Of a DNA stretch of 64,000 bases, positions 1-13,721 are shown piece after piece (position 1 is the stretch's first letter; each line of letters starts with the position of its first letter). The DNA lies in assembly GCF_932526225.1 (NCBI RefSeq), contig NC_064038.1:5750741-5814740 (forward strand). The letters run 5' to 3'. Origin of the DNA: Nematostella vectensis (lineage: Eukaryota; Cnidaria; Anthozoa; Actiniaria; Edwardsiidae). The position numbers were made by a program, and so were the translations under genes. Below the pieces are notes generated by a model. It had not been told where the DNA came from. It saw only the letters and a program-made list of their open reading frames with translations, and made no database searches.

Positions 1-297
1 TTAAAAAATTATTACACATTCATCCATGATTTGTAGACAGCCCATCGATTTTCTTTCTGTCCTTTTTGTCTTTGATTTTGTCTTCCTGAGCTAAAGTCAA
101 TGATGTTTTTTTTTTCAGGAAGTTCATGCGAGGCTTTCGTTTTACTGTTTTAATAAGACCAATTTATACTCAATTTGTACCACATATATTCACAACAGTG
201 TAAATCGTGGGTGTTTAGATATTAGCAATAAATTTTTTTTCTTGCTTGATAAACCTTAAAAATAAAGAAAACCATTGATAAAAATTGGGTTTGGCTC
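1..297. other. Unique AT-rich sequence, no gene seen
   Basis: No coding exon or recognised repeat is seen here. The stretch ends where the first copy of the 954-bp repeated segment begins at 298. Confidence 0.5.
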
Positions 298-1251
298 GGG
301 CCTCTAAAAGTATCAGAAGGCAGGATATAGTGAAAGGTTTGATTCAATTGATTCTCCTGAAAATTCAAAATTCAATCCCTATCTAGAGTGTTTTACGTCT
401 TCCCTGAAATAACACCACTGGCAAAAATCAGGGAGATGACAATGTTTGTAAGTACTAAATGCGAATAAATTTATTAATTTCAAGGCAATCCGGAAGGAGC
501 TAAGTATAGTTGAAGTAGAATGTAATTTCTACCTTCAATCAATGAATAAAATCAAGCGGTGATAATTGTCAACGGGAAGTTAAGGCCAAGGGACCGGAGG
601 TGTGGAACTTCCATGAAAACAAACGGGCTTGATCGTCGGCAAAATCTATTTTAACTTTTAAGGCGATTGTTACACCCAATAGAGATAACACATTGGATGT
701 GGTCAAAGCAATTTGTCTAACCTTAAAAGATAGCACTGTCACTTAATGTTACGCGCTCCGAAGGCTTATGGTTTACTGTACAAAGAGTTTTGGGTAAGGA
801 TAAGAAGAATGAAGGCAAAGGAGGTTATCGGAGGGGGATTATTCATCAAAGAAGGCCAATCACGCCGCCATTTTATGCTCCCGCTTAATGGCGAGTCACG
901 CAAAGCATCCATTTCCATCGGCTAATTCAAGCGAGTAACCAAGATATTTTCAATCAAATATCGTCAATAACATATCAGACTTAATTCTTAGATTGCTATT
1001 TTGAAGTTTCCTTTCGAAAAAACCGGTGTAATTTCAATGAGAAAAATAACAAAGGAGTGGGTGATCGACATTCTTTTAATTTGTTTTAGCTCCACGGCGA
1101 ACACGATGAGCGTCAGGTTCTTCGTTTGTTCTCTATGAAAATAAACTAATCGGCAACAGACCGTCAGCTCGCGCAGGTTAGATAACGCGCACGCATTTCT
1201 TGCCGACGTCACGTGATAAGGATGTCCTCATTTGATGTTTTCTCATGTACC
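298..1251. repeat. 954-bp repeated segment, copy 1
   Basis: The segment starts GGGCCTCTAAAAGTATCAG and recurs almost unchanged at 3920-4873 and 6763-7716 in the same orientation, each time followed by the 41-bp array. Copy 1 differs from the other two at a few bases (for example near 532 and 775), while copies 2 and 3 look identical in the parts compared. It includes a member of a dispersed family (about 848-1010). A 74-codon open frame on the minus strand (988-1212) is present in all three copies but has no recognisable protein features. Confidence 0.92.
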
Positions 1252-3919
1252 AAGGCGCGATTCATACGTAGTGCTCCAGGTTTGACGAATCTAAGGCGCG
1301 ATTCATACACAGTGCTCCAGGTTTGACGAATCTAAGGCGCGATTCATACACAGTGCTCCTGGTGTGACGAATCTAAGGCGCGATTCATACGTCGCGCTCC
1401 TGGTATGACAAATCTAAGACCCGATTCATACGTCGCGCTCCTGGTGTGACGAATCTAAGGCGCGATTCATACGTAGTGCTCCTGGTGTGACGAATCTAAA
1501 GCCCGATTCATACGCAGTGCTCCTGGTGTGACGAATCTAAGGCGCGATTCATATACAGTGCTCCTGGTGTGACGAATCTAAGGCGCGATTCATACGTCGC
1601 GCTCCTGGTGTGACGAATCTAAGGCGCGATTCATACGCAGTGCTCCTGGTGTGATGAATCTAAGGCCCGATTCATACGCAGTGCTCCTGGTGTGACGAAT
1701 CTAAGGCGCGATTCATACGCAGTGCTCCTGGTGTGATGAATCTAAGGCCCGATTCATACGCAGTGCTCCTGGTGTGACGAATCTAAGGCGCGATTCATAT
1801 ACAGTGCTCCTGGTGTGACGAATCTAAGGCGCGATTCATACGTCGCGCTCCTGGTGTGACAAATCTAAGGCGCGATTCATACGCAGTGCTCCTGGTGTGA
1901 CGAATCTAAGGCCCGATTCATACGCAGTGCTCCTGCTGTGACGAATCTAAGGCGCCATTCATACGCAGTGCTCCTGGTGTGACGAATCTAAGGCCCGATT
2001 CATACGCAGTGCTCCTGGTATGACGAATCTAAGGCGCGATTCATACGTCGCGCTCCTGGTGTGACGAATCTAAGGCGCGATTCATACGCAGTGCTCCTGG
2101 TGTGACGAATCTAAGGCGCGATTCATACACAGTGCTCCTGGTGTGACGAATCTAAGGCCCGATTCATACGCAGTGCTCCTGGTGTGACAAATCTAAGACC
2201 CGATTCATACGCAGTGCTCCTGGTGTGACGAATCTAAGGCGCGATTCATACGTCGCGCTCCTGGTGTGACGAATCTAAGGCGCGATTCATACGCAGTGCT
2301 CCTGGTGTGACGAATCTAAGGCGCGATTCATACGCAGTGCTCCTGGTGTGACGAATCTAAGGCGCGATTCATACGCAGTGCTCCTGGTGTGATGAATCTA
2401 AGGCCCGATTCATACGAAGTGCTCCTGGTGTGACGAATCTAAGGCGCCATTCATACGCAGTGCTCCTGGTGTGACGAATCTAAGGCCCGATTCATACGCA
2501 GTGCTCCTGGTATGACGAATCTAAGGCGCGATTCATACGTCGCGCTCCTGGTGTGACGAATCTAAGGCGCGATTCATACGCAGTGCTCCTGGTGTGATGA
2601 ATCTAAGGCCCGATTCATACGCAGTGCTCCTGGTGTGACGAATCTAAGGCGCGATTCATACGCAGTGCTCCTAGTGTGACGAATCTAAGGCGCGATTCAT
2701 ACGCAGTGCTCCTGGTGTGACGAATCTAAGGCCCGATTCATACGCAGTGCTCCTGCTGTGACGAATCTAAGGCGCCATTCATACGCAGTGCTCCTGGTGT
2801 GACGAATCTAAGGCCCGATTCATACGCAGTGCTCCTGGTATGACGAATCTAAGGCGCGATTCATACGTCGCGCTCCTGGTGTGACGAATCTAAGGCGCGA
2901 TTCATACGTCGCGCTCCTGGTGTGACGAATCTAAGGCGCGATTCATACGCAGTGCTCCTGGTGTGACGAATCTAAGGCGCGATTCATACGCAGTGCTCCT
3001 GGTGTGATGAATCTAAGGCCCGATTCATACGAAGTGCTCCTGGTGTGACGAATCTAAGGCGCCATTCATACGCAGTGCTCCTAGTGTGACGAATCTAAGG
3101 CCCGATTCATACGCAGTGCTCCTGGTATGACGAATCTAAGGCGCGATTCATACGTCGCGCTCCTGGTGTGACGAATCTAAGGCGCGATTCATACGCAGTG
3201 CTCCTGGTGTGACGAATCTAAGGCCCGATTCATACGCAGTGCTCCTGGTGTGACGAATCTAAGGCGCGATTCATACGCAGTGCTCCTAGTGTGACGAATC
3301 TAAGGCGCGATTCATACGCAGTGCTCCTGGTGTGACGAATCTAAGGCCCGATTCATACGCAGTGCTCCTGCTGTGACGAATCTAAGGCGCCATTCATACG
3401 CAGTGCTCCTGGTGTGACGAATCTAAGGCCCGATTCATACGCAGTGCTCCTGGTATGACGAATCTAAGGCGCGATTCATACGTCGCGCTCCTGGTGTGAC
3501 GAATCTAAGGCGCGATTCATACGTCGCGCTCCTGGTGTGACGAATCTAAGGCGCGATTCATACGCAGTGCTCCTGGTGTGACGAATCTAAGGCGCGATTC
3601 ATACGCAGTGCTCCTGGTGTGATGAATCTAAGGCCCGATTCATACGCAGTGCTCCTGGTGTGACGAATCTAAGGCGCGATTCATACGCAGTGCTCCTAGT
3701 GTGACGAATCTAAGGCGCGATTCATACGCAGTGCTCCTGGTGTGACGAATCTAAGGCCCGATTCATACGCAGTGCTCCTGGTGTGACGAATCTAAGGCGC
3801 GATTCATACGCAGTGCTTCTGGTGTGACGAATCTAAGGCGCGATTCATACGCAGTGCTCCTGGTGTGACGAATCTAAGGCGCGATTCATACACAGTGCTC
3901 CTGTTGTGACGAATCTAAA
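1252..3919. repeat. 41-bp minisatellite array A1 (about 65 copies)
   Basis: Tandem units of 41 bp (starts at 1252, 1293 and so on) built on AAGGCGCGATTCATACGCAG plus TGCTCCTGGTGTGACGAATCT. Units vary mainly at three places: GCGCGATT/GCCCGATT/GCGCCATT, ACGCAGTGCT/ACGTCGCGCT/ACACAGTGCT, and GTGTGACG/GTATGACG/GTGTGATG. The variant units recur in a fixed order, so higher-order amplification is likely. The units are CpG-rich. Confidence 0.95.
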
Positions 3920-4873
3920 GGGCCTCTAAAAGTATCAGAAGGCAGGATATAGTGAAAGGTTTGATTCAATTGATTCTCCTGAAAATTCAAAATTCAATCC
4001 CTATCTAGAGTGTTTTACGTCTTCCCTGAAATAACACCACTGGCAAAAATCAGGGAGATGACAATGTTTGTAAGTACTAAATGCGAATAAATTTATTAAT
4101 TTCAAGGCAATCCGGAAGGAGCTAAGTATAGTTGAAGTAGAATGTAATTTCCACCTTCAATCAATGAATAAAATCAAGCGGTGATAATTGTCAACGGGAA
4201 GTTAAGGCCAAGGGACCGGAGGTGTGGAACTTCCATGAAAACAAACGGGCTTGATCGTCGGCAAAATCTATTTTAACTTTTAAGGCGATTGTTACACCCA
4301 ATAGAGATAACACATTGGATGTGGTCAAAGCAATTTGTCTAACCTTAAAAGATAGCACTGTCACTTAATGTTACGCGCTCCGAAGGCTTATGGTTTAGTG
4401 TACAAAGAGTTTTGGGTAAGGATAAGAAGAATGAAGGCAAAGGAGGTTATCGGAGGGGGATTATTCATCAAAGAAGGCCAATCACGCCGCCATTTTATGC
4501 TCCCGCTTAATGGCGAGTCACGCAAAGCATCCATTTCCATCGGCTAATTCAAGCGAGTAACCAAGATATTTTCAATCAAATATCGTCAATAACATATCAG
4601 ACTTAATTCTTAGATTGCTATTTTGAAGTTTCCTTTCGAAAAAACCGGTGTAATTTCAATGAGAAAAATAACAAAGGAGTGGGTGATCGACATTCTTTTA
4701 ATTTGTTTTAGCTCCACGGCGAACACGATGAGCGTCAGGTTCTTCGTTTGTTCTCTATGAAAATAAACTAATCGGCAACAGACCGTCAGCTCGCGCAGGT
4801 TAGATAACGCGCACGCATTTCTTGCCGACGTCACGTGATAAGGATGTCCTCATTTGATGTTTTCTCATGTACC
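3920..4873. repeat. 954-bp repeated segment, copy 2
   Basis: Direct repeat of 298-1251, displaced by 3622 bp. Its left edge fuses directly to the last minisatellite unit (CGAATCTAAAGGGCCTC), so the duplicated unit is segment plus array. Confidence 0.93.
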
Positions 4874-6762
4874 AAGGCGCGATTCATACGTAGTGCTCCA
4901 GGTTTGACGAATCTAAGGCGCGATTCATACACAGTGCTCCAGGTTTGACGAATCTAAGGCGCGATTCATACACAGTGCTCCTGGTGTGACGAATCTAAGG
5001 CGCGATTCATACGTCGCGCTCCTGGTATGACAAATCTAAGACCCGATTCATACGTCGCGCTCCTGGTGTGACGAATCTAAGGCGCGATTCATACGTAGTG
5101 CTCCTGGTGTGACGAATCTAAAGCCCGATTCATACGCAGTGCTCCTGGTGTGACGAATCTAAGGCGCGATTCATATACAGTGCTCCTGGTGTGACGAATC
5201 TAAGGCGCGATTCATACGTCGCGCTCCTGGTGTGACGAATCTAAGGCGCGATTCATACGCAGTGCTCCTGGTGTGATGAATCTAAGGCCCGATTCATACG
5301 CAGTGCTCCTGGTGTGACGAATCTAAGGCGCGATTCATACGCAGTGCTCCTGGTGTGATGAATCTAAGGCCCGATTCATACGCAGTGCTCCTGGTGTGAC
5401 GAATCTAAGGCGCGATTCATATACAGTGCTCCTGGTGTGACGAATCTAAGGCGCGATTCATACGTCGCGCTCCTGGTGTGACAAATCTAAGGCGCGATTC
5501 ATACGCAGTGCTCCTGGTGTGACGAATCTAAGGCCCGATTCATACGCAGTGCTCCTGCTGTGACGAATCTAAGGCGCCATTCATACGCAGTGCTCCTGGT
5601 GTGACGAATCTAAGGCCCGATTCATACGCAGTGCTCCTGGTATGACGAATCTAAGGCGCGATTCATACGTCGCGCTCCTGGTGTGACGAATCTAAGGCGC
5701 GATTCATACGCAGTGCTCCTGGTGTGACGAATCTAAGGCGCGATTCATACACAGTGCTCCTGGTGTGACGAATCTAAGGCCCGATTCATACGCAGTGCTC
5801 CTGGTGTGACAAATCTAAGACCCGATTCATACGCAGTGCTCCTGGTGTGACGAATCTAAGGCGCGATTCATACGTCGCGCTCCTGGTGTGACGAATCTAA
5901 GGCGCGATTCATACGCAGTGCTCCTGGTGTGACGAATCTAAGGCGCGATTCATACGCAGTGCTCCTGGTGTGACGAATCTAAGGCGCGATTCATACGCAG
6001 TGCTCCTGGTGTGATGAATCTAAGGCCCGATTCATACGAAGTGCTCCTGGTGTGACGAATCTAAGGCGCCATTCATACGCAGTGCTCCTGGTGTGACGAA
6101 TCTAAGGCCCGATTCATACGCAGTGCTCCTGGTATGACGAATCTAAGGCGCGATTCATACGTCGCGCTCCTGGTGTGACGAATCTAAGGCGCGATTCATA
6201 CGTCGCGCTCCTGGTGTGACGAATCTAAGGCGCGATTCATACGCAGTGCTCCTGGTGTGACGAATCTAAGGCGCGATTCATACGCAGTGCTCCTGGTGTG
6301 ATGAATCTAAGGCCCGATTCATACGCAGTGCTCCTGGTGTGACGAATCTAAGGCGCGATTCATACGCAGTGCTCCTAGTGTGACGAATCTAAGGCGCGAT
6401 TCATACGCAGTGCTCCTGGTGTGACGAATCTAAGGCCCGATTCATACGCAGTGCTCCTGCTGTGACGAATCTAAGGCGCCATTCATACGCAGTGCTCCTG
6501 GTGTGACGAATCTAAGGCCCGATTCATACGCAGTGCTCCTGGTATGACGAATCTAAGGCGCGATTCATACGTCGCGCTCCTGGTGTGACGAATCTAAGGC
6601 GCAATTCATACGTCGCGCTCCTGGTGTGACGAATCTAAGGCGCGATTCATACGCAGTGCTTCTGGTGTGACGAATCTAAGGCGCCTTTCATACGCAGTGC
6701 TCCTGGTGTGACGAATCTAAGGCCCGATTCATACGCAGTGCTCCTGGTGTGACGAATCTAAA
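4874..6762. repeat. 41-bp minisatellite array A2 (about 46 copies)
   Basis: Same 41-bp unit as array A1. Its first dozens of units repeat the order of variants at the start of A1, showing that array and flank were copied together. Confidence 0.95.
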
Positions 6763-7716
6763 GGGCCTCTAAAAGTATCAGAAGGCAGGATATAGTGAAA
6801 GGTTTGATTCAATTGATTCTCCTGAAAATTCAAAATTCAATCCCTATCTAGAGTGTTTTACGTCTTCCCTGAAATAACACCACTGGCAAAAATCAGGGAG
6901 ATGACAATGTTTGTAAGTACTAAATGCGAATAAATTTATTAATTTCAAGGCAATCCGGAAGGAGCTAAGTATAGTTGAAGTAGAATGTAATTTCCACCTT
7001 CAATCAATGAATAAAATCAAGCGGTGATAATTGTCAACGGGAAGTTAAGGCCAAGGGACCGGAGGTGTGGAACTTCCATGAAAACAAACGGGCTTGATCG
7101 TCGGCAAAATCTATTTTAACTTTTAAGGCGATTGTTACACCCAATAGAGATAACACATTGGATGTGGTCAAAGCAATTTGTCTAACCTTAAAAGATAGCA
7201 CTGTCACTTAATGTTACGCGCTCCGAAGGCTTATGGTTTAGTGTACAAAGAGTTTTGGGTAAGGATAAGAAGAATGAAGGCAAAGGAGGTTATCGGAGGG
7301 GGATTATTCATCAAAGAAGGCCAATCACGCCGCCATTTTATGCTCCCGCTTAATGGCGAGTCACGCAAAGCATCCATTTCCATCGGCTAATTCAAGCGAG
7401 TAACCAAGATATTTTCAATCAAATATCGTCAATAACATATCAGACTTAATTCTTAGATTGCTATTTTGAAGTTTCCTTTCGAAAAAACCGGTGTAATTTC
7501 AATGAGAAAAATAACAAAGGAGTGGGTGATCGACATTCTTTTAATTTGTTTTAGCTCCACGGCGAACACGATGAGCGTCAGGTTCTTCGTTTGTTCTCTA
7601 TGAAAATAAACTAATCGGCAACAGACCGTCAGCTCGCGCAGGTTAGATAACGCGCACGCATTTCTTGCCGACGTCACGTGATAAGGATGTCCTCATTTGA
7701 TGTTTTCTCATGTACC
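6763..7716. repeat. 954-bp repeated segment, copy 3
   Basis: Direct repeat of 3920-4873, displaced by 2843 bp, with no difference noticed between the two in the parts read. The copy2/copy3 duplication therefore appears younger than the copy1/copy2 one. Confidence 0.93.
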
Positions 7717-10700
7717 AAGGCGCGATTCATACGTAGTGCTCCAGGTTTGACGAATCTAAGGCGCGATTCATACACAGTGCTCCAGGTTTGACGAATCTAA
7801 GGCGCGATTCATACACAGTGCTCCTGGTGTGACGAATCTAAGGCGCGATTCATACGTCGCGCTCCTGGTATGACAAATCTAAGACCCGATTCATACGTCG
7901 CGCTCCTGGTGTGACGAATCTAAGGCGCGATTCATACGTAGTGCTCCTGGTGTGACGAATCTAAAGCCCGATTCATACGCAGTGCTCCTGGTGTGACGAA
8001 TCTAAGGCGCGATTCATATACAGTGCTCCTGGTGTGACGAATCTAAGGCGCGATTCATACGTCGCGCTCCTGGTGTGACGAATCTAAGGCGCGATTCATA
8101 CGCAGTGCTCCTGGTGTGATGAATCTAAGGCCCGATTCATACGCAGTGCTCCTGGTGTGACGAATCTAAGGCGCGATTCATACGCAGTGCTCCTGGTGTG
8201 ATGAATCTAAGGCCCGATTCATACGCAGTGCTCCTGGTGTGACGAATCTAAGGCGCGATTCATATACAGTGCTCCTGGTGTGACGAATCTAAGGCGCGAT
8301 TCATACGTCGCGCTCCTGGTGTGACAAATCTAAGGCGCGATTCATACGCAGTGCTCCTGGTGTGACGAATCTAAGGCCCGATTCATACGCAGTGCTCCTG
8401 CTGTGACGAATCTAAGGCGCCATTCATACGCAGTGCTCCTGGTGTGACGAATCTAAGGCCCGATTCATACGCAGTGCTCCTGGTATGACGAATCTAAGGC
8501 GCGATTCATACGTCGCGCTCCTGGTGTGACGAATCTAAGGCGCGATTCATACGCAGTGCTCCTGGTGTGACGAATCTAAGGCGCGATTCATACACAGTGC
8601 TCCTGGTGTGACGAATCTAAGGCCCGATTCATACGCAGTGCTCCTGGTGTGACAAATCTAAGACCCGATTCATACGCAGTGCTCCTGGTGTGACGAATCT
8701 AAGGCGCGATTCATACGTCGCGCTCCTGGTGTGACGAATCTAAGGCGCGATTCATACGCAGTGCTCCTGGTGTGACGAATCTAAGGCGCGATTCATACGC
8801 AGTGCTCCTGGTGTGACGAATCTAAGGCGCGATTCATACGCAGTGCTCCTGGTGTGATGAATCTAAGGCCCGATTCATACGAAGTGCTCCTGGTGTGACG
8901 AATCTAAGGCGCCATTCATACGCAGTGCTCCTGGTGTGACGAATCTAAGGCCCGATTCATACGCAGTGCTCCTGGTATGACGAATCTAAGGCGCGATTCA
9001 TACGTCGCGCTCCTGGTGTGACGAATCTAAGGCGCGATTCATACGTCGCGCTCCTGGTGTGACGAATCTAAGGCGCGATTCATACGCAGTGCTCCTGGTG
9101 TGACGAATCTAAGGCGCGATTCATACGCAGTGCTCCTGGTGTGATGAATCTAAGGCCCGATTCATACGCAGTGCTCCTGGTGTGACGAATCTAAGGCGCG
9201 ATTCATACGCAGTGCTCCTAGTGTGACGAATCTAAGGCGCGATTCATACGCAGTGCTCCTGGTGTGACGAATCTAAGGCCCGATTCATACGCAGTGCTCC
9301 TGCTGTGACGAATCTAAGGCGCCATTCATACGCAGTGCTCCTGGTGTGACGAATCTAAGGCCCGATTCATACGCAGTGCTCCTGGTATGACGAATCTAAG
9401 GCGCGATTCATACGTCGCGCTCCTGGTGTGACGAATCTAAGGCGCAATTCATACGTCGCGCTCCTGGTGTGACGAATCTAAGGCGCGATTCATACGCAGT
9501 GCTCCTGGTGTGACGAATCTAAGGCGCCATTCATACGCAGTGCTCCTGGTGTGATGAATCTAAGGCCCGATTCATACGCAGTGCTCCTGGTGTGACGAAT
9601 CTAAGGCGCGATTCATACGCAGTGCTCCTAGTGTGACGAATCTAAGGCGCGATTCATACGCAGTGCTCCTGGTGTGACGAATCTAAGGCCCGATTCATAC
9701 GCAGTGCTCCTGGTGTGACGAATCTAAGGCGCGATTCATACGCAGTGCTTCTGGTGTGACGAATCTAAGGCGCGATTCATACGCAGTGCTCCTGGTGTGA
9801 CGAATCTAAGGCGCGATTCATACACAGTGCTCCTGGTGTGACGAATCTAAGGCGCGATTCATACGCAGTGCTCCTGGTGTGACGAATCTAAGGCGCGATT
9901 CATACGCAGTGCTCCTGGTGTGACGAATCTAAGGCGCGATTCATACGCAGTGCTCCTGGTGTGATGAATCTAAGGCCCGATTCATACGAAGTGCTCCTGG
10001 TGTGACGAATCTAAGGCGCCATTCATACGCAGTGCTCCTGGTGTGACGAATCTAAGGCCCGATTCATACGCAGTGCTCCTGGTATGACGAATCTAAGGCG
10101 CGATTCATACGTCGCGCTCCTGGTGTGACGAATCTAAGGCCCGATTCATACGCAGTGCTCCTGCTGTGACGAATCTAAGGCGCCATTCATACGCAGTGCT
10201 CCTGGTGTGACGAATCTAAGGCCCGATTCATACGCAGTGCTCCTGGTATGACGAATCTAAGGCGCGATTCATACGTCGCGCTCCTGGTGTGACGAATCTA
10301 AGGCGCGATTCATACGCAGTGCTCCTGGTGTGACGAATCTAAGGCGCGATTCATACACAGTGCTCCTGGTGTGACGAATCTAAGGCCCGATTCATACGCA
10401 GTGCTCCTGGTGTGACAAATCTAAGACCCGATTCATACGCAGTGCTCCTGGTGTGACGAATCTAAGGCGCGATTCATACGTCGCGCTCCTGGTGTGACGA
10501 ATCTAAGGCGCGATTCATACGTCGCGCTCCTGGCGTGACGAATCTAAGGCGCGATTCATACGTCGCGCTCCTGGTGTGACGAATTTAAGGCGCGATTCAT
10601 ACGCAGTGCTCCTGGGGTGACGAATCTAAGGCGCGATTCATACGCAGTGCTCCTGGTGTGATGAATCTAAGGCCCGATTCATACGCAGTGCTCCTGGTGT

Positions 10701-12180
10701 GACGAATCTAAGGCGCGATTCATACGCAGTGCTCCTGGTGTGATGAATCTAAGGCCCGATTCATACGCAGTGCTCCTGGTGTGACGAATCTAAGGCGCCA
10801 TTCATACGCAGTGCTCCTGGTGTGACGTATCTAAGGCGCCATTCATACGCAGTGTTCCTGGTGTGACGAATCTAAGGCCCGATTCATACGCAGTGCTCCT
10901 GGTGTGATGAATCTAAGGCCCGATTCATACGAAGTGCTCCTGGTGTGACGAATCTAAGGCGCCATTCATACGCAGTGCTCCTGGTGTGACGAATCTAAGG
11001 CGCGATTCATACGCAGTGCTCCTGGTGTGATGAATCTAAGGCCCGATTCATACGCAGTGCTCCTGGTGTGACGAATCTAAGGCGCGATTCATACGCAGTG
11101 CTCCTAGTGTGACGAATCTAAGGCGCGATTCATACGCAGTGCTCCTGGTGTGACGAACGTAAGGCGCGATTCATATACAGTGCTCCTGGTGTGACGAATC
11201 TAAGGCGCGATTCATACGTCGCGCTCCTGGTGTGACAAATCTAAGGCGCGATTCATACGCAGTGCTCCTGGTTTGACGAATCTAAGGCCCGATTCATACG
11301 CAGTGCTCCTGCTGTGACGAATCTAAGGCGCCATTCATACGCAGTGCTCCTGGTGTGACGAATCTAAGACCCGATTCATACGCAGTGCTCCTGGTATGAC
11401 GAATCTAAGGCGCGATTCATACGTCGCGCTCCTGGTGTGACGAATCTAAGGCGCGATTCATACGCAGTGCTTCTGGTGTGACGAATCTAAGGCGCGATTC
11501 ATACGCAGTGCTCCTGGTGTGACGAATCTAAGGCGCGATTCATACGCAGTGCTCCTGGTGTGACGAATCTAAGGCGCCATTCATACGCAGTGCTCCTGGT
11601 GTGACGTATCTAAGGCGCCATTCATACGCAGTGTTCCTGGTGTGACGAATCTAAGGCCCGATTCATACGCAGTGCTCCTGGTATGTCAAATCTAAGGCGC
11701 GATTCATACGTCGCGCTCCTGGTGTGACGAATCTAAGGCGCGATTCATACACAGTGCTCCTGGTGTGACGAATCTAAGGCCCAATTCATACGTCGCGCTC
11801 CTGGCGTGACGAATCTAAGGCGCGATTCATACGTCGCGCTCCTGGTGTGACGAATCTAAGGCGCGATTCATACGCAGTGCTCCTGGGGTGACGAATCTAA
11901 GGCGCGATTCATACGCAGTGCTCCTGGTGTGATGAATCTAAGGCCCGATTCATACGCAGTGCTCCTGGTGTGACGAATCTAAGGCGCGATTCATACGCAG
12001 TGCTCCTGGTGTGATGAATCTAAGGCCCGATTCATACGCAGTGCTCCTGGTGTGACGAATCTAAGGCGCCATTCATACGCAGTGCTCCTGGTGTGACGTA
12101 TCTAAGGCGCCATTCATACGCAGTGTTCCTGGTGTGACGAATCTAAGGCCCGATTCATACGCAGTGCTCCTGGTGTGACA
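7717..12180. repeat. 41-bp minisatellite array A3 (about 109 copies)
   Basis: Longest of the three 41-bp arrays. The first part mirrors A1 and A2. After about 10.5 kb the units become more varied (GGGGTGACG, GTGTTCC, GACGTATC variants). The array stops at about 12180 where CTGGTGTGACAAATTT runs into unique sequence. Confidence 0.95.
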
Positions 12181-13721
12181 AATTTGATTGTTTGGATTGG
12201 GCATAACAACAGTTCGACGTCTGAATTCAAATGTCGAGCTTTTATGTGCCGAATCAAAATCCAATTTTTTGTTTTATTTTGTGCAACAGAATCTTAATTT
12301 TTACTACTCGTAACCTGCAATTGAGCGCCACTCATTTAGTGTGACGTTTAACCCAATGGACTTGCGGAAAAGCGGGAACAGTCTGAACTCGAAAATTAAA
12401 TTTGTCAAAAAGCTTGTTACCATAACTTGCATGATCGTAGCTTTATTAATCATTGAGTTTTCTCTTGAGTTTGTTAATATACTTAGAACCCTTTCTACAA
12501 TGTTTCACTAATATTTTTTCATAATTGTAAAGCGATAATGATACCATGGGTTAATACAGTGTTACACTGTCACTCAGGAAGACATGACAGGCTCGTTCCC
12601 AGGGTTGGCCGAGGGGGGTGCGCAGTCATAGGTATTATATGGGCGAAAAGCATAGTATTTGAAGATCCTAATATGCAATGACCCACTTTTTGGCCATCAA
12701 GGGGGGTGTGCACGCACCCTGCGGACCCCCCTGTGTACGCGCACACATGATTGTCAATGAGTCCAGATAAGATAAACAGATAAGCAATAGTGGAATATTG
12801 TATTTCGAACATTATCAGAGAATACTTCAGTCAAACCTGCAGATTCAGAAAAATGTTTGGTAAATGCTAAGGTCAATTCCCAGAGGAGCACCCCCCCCCC
12901 CCACTGAGAAAGTCACATATGCCACCCCCCTCCCCCCGGAAGAATGGTGTCTGGCTAAGCTACCGCGCTCTCATGAGTAGTGAGTAACAAAGTAAACTCA
13001 GGAGGGCTGGAACTACCTCAATAACAGCGTTAATTTGGCATCATTGGAGGGTTCGACATGAAATTCTATTCCAATTATATACAATTTATCCCGAACAGTA
13101 ACCAAGTACTTAGTTAATCTTGTCTCTATTATGTTTATTCTACAAAGGATGTTTTTGGTCTCTAATCATCTCTTCTGTGTCGAGGTGTTGGTTACTGTTC
13201 GTTTTGTTCAAAATTTATAGAAGATTATAATAAGCGCAAATCTCCAAAACTTCATGGAGTACTACAACAAAAGCCATTTTTTTACCCTAGCTCGCAAAGA
13301 GTAAACGAACTTACAATAAATGTACAATTATAATCGAGTCAGCAAGTCTGATGTAACCCTTGTTGCTGGTAATGCAGTTGGTATGAGAATAATGAATCAA
13401 TGAAATCACTCGAAAGCGCCTAACTGGAGACATTTGCTCAACGAGAGCTACTCAAGTTCCTATACGCAAATAGTGAATCATCGTTCGGCACTCGACAAAG
13501 CGCATTTCCCAGCTCATGGGTAGGCTCTGGCGCTCTCTCGCGATGCGAGTAAACAGCATGACTTCAAAGCACGTAGCTAGAAACGTCTATCTCGTGGTGA
13601 GCTACTGAATTCCGCTTTTTAGTCATCAACGCTCAACGCTTTATCTCGTGGTGTTCTTTTAAGTGAATAGACGCTTAAGGGGATCGCAGCGCCATAAAAA
13701 AGCACCAACTCGTCTTCCATC
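12181..13721. other. Intergenic region 3' of the acetylcholine receptor gene
   Basis: No coding exon is seen. It holds a dispersed-repeat piece (about 12590-12740) and C-rich runs near 12890-12940. TTTATT at about 13130 would read AATAAA on the minus strand, a possible polyadenylation signal for the receptor gene that ends at 13722, but it lies far downstream and is uncertain. Confidence 0.5.
12590..12745 (+). repeat. Dispersed intergenic/intronic repeat (GACCCACTTTTTGGC family)
   Basis: The stretch around AATGACCCACTTTTTGGCC followed by a G-run and GTGCACGCACCCTG reappears at about 30540-30690 in the same orientation. Shorter inverted relatives (CCAAAAAGTGGGTC) are at about 53440-53480, 53740-53790 and 16405-16430. 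It is a multi-copy element of unknown class. Confidence 0.6.

Noticed and set aside
988-1212. 74-codon open frame repeated three times (also 4610-4834 and 7453-7677)
   Set aside because: Identical only because the DNA block was triplicated; no signal, motif or splice context, and it covers part of a dispersed repeat.
1252-12180. CRISPR array
   Set aside because: Units are contiguous 41-bp tandem copies with no unique spacers, in an animal genome.
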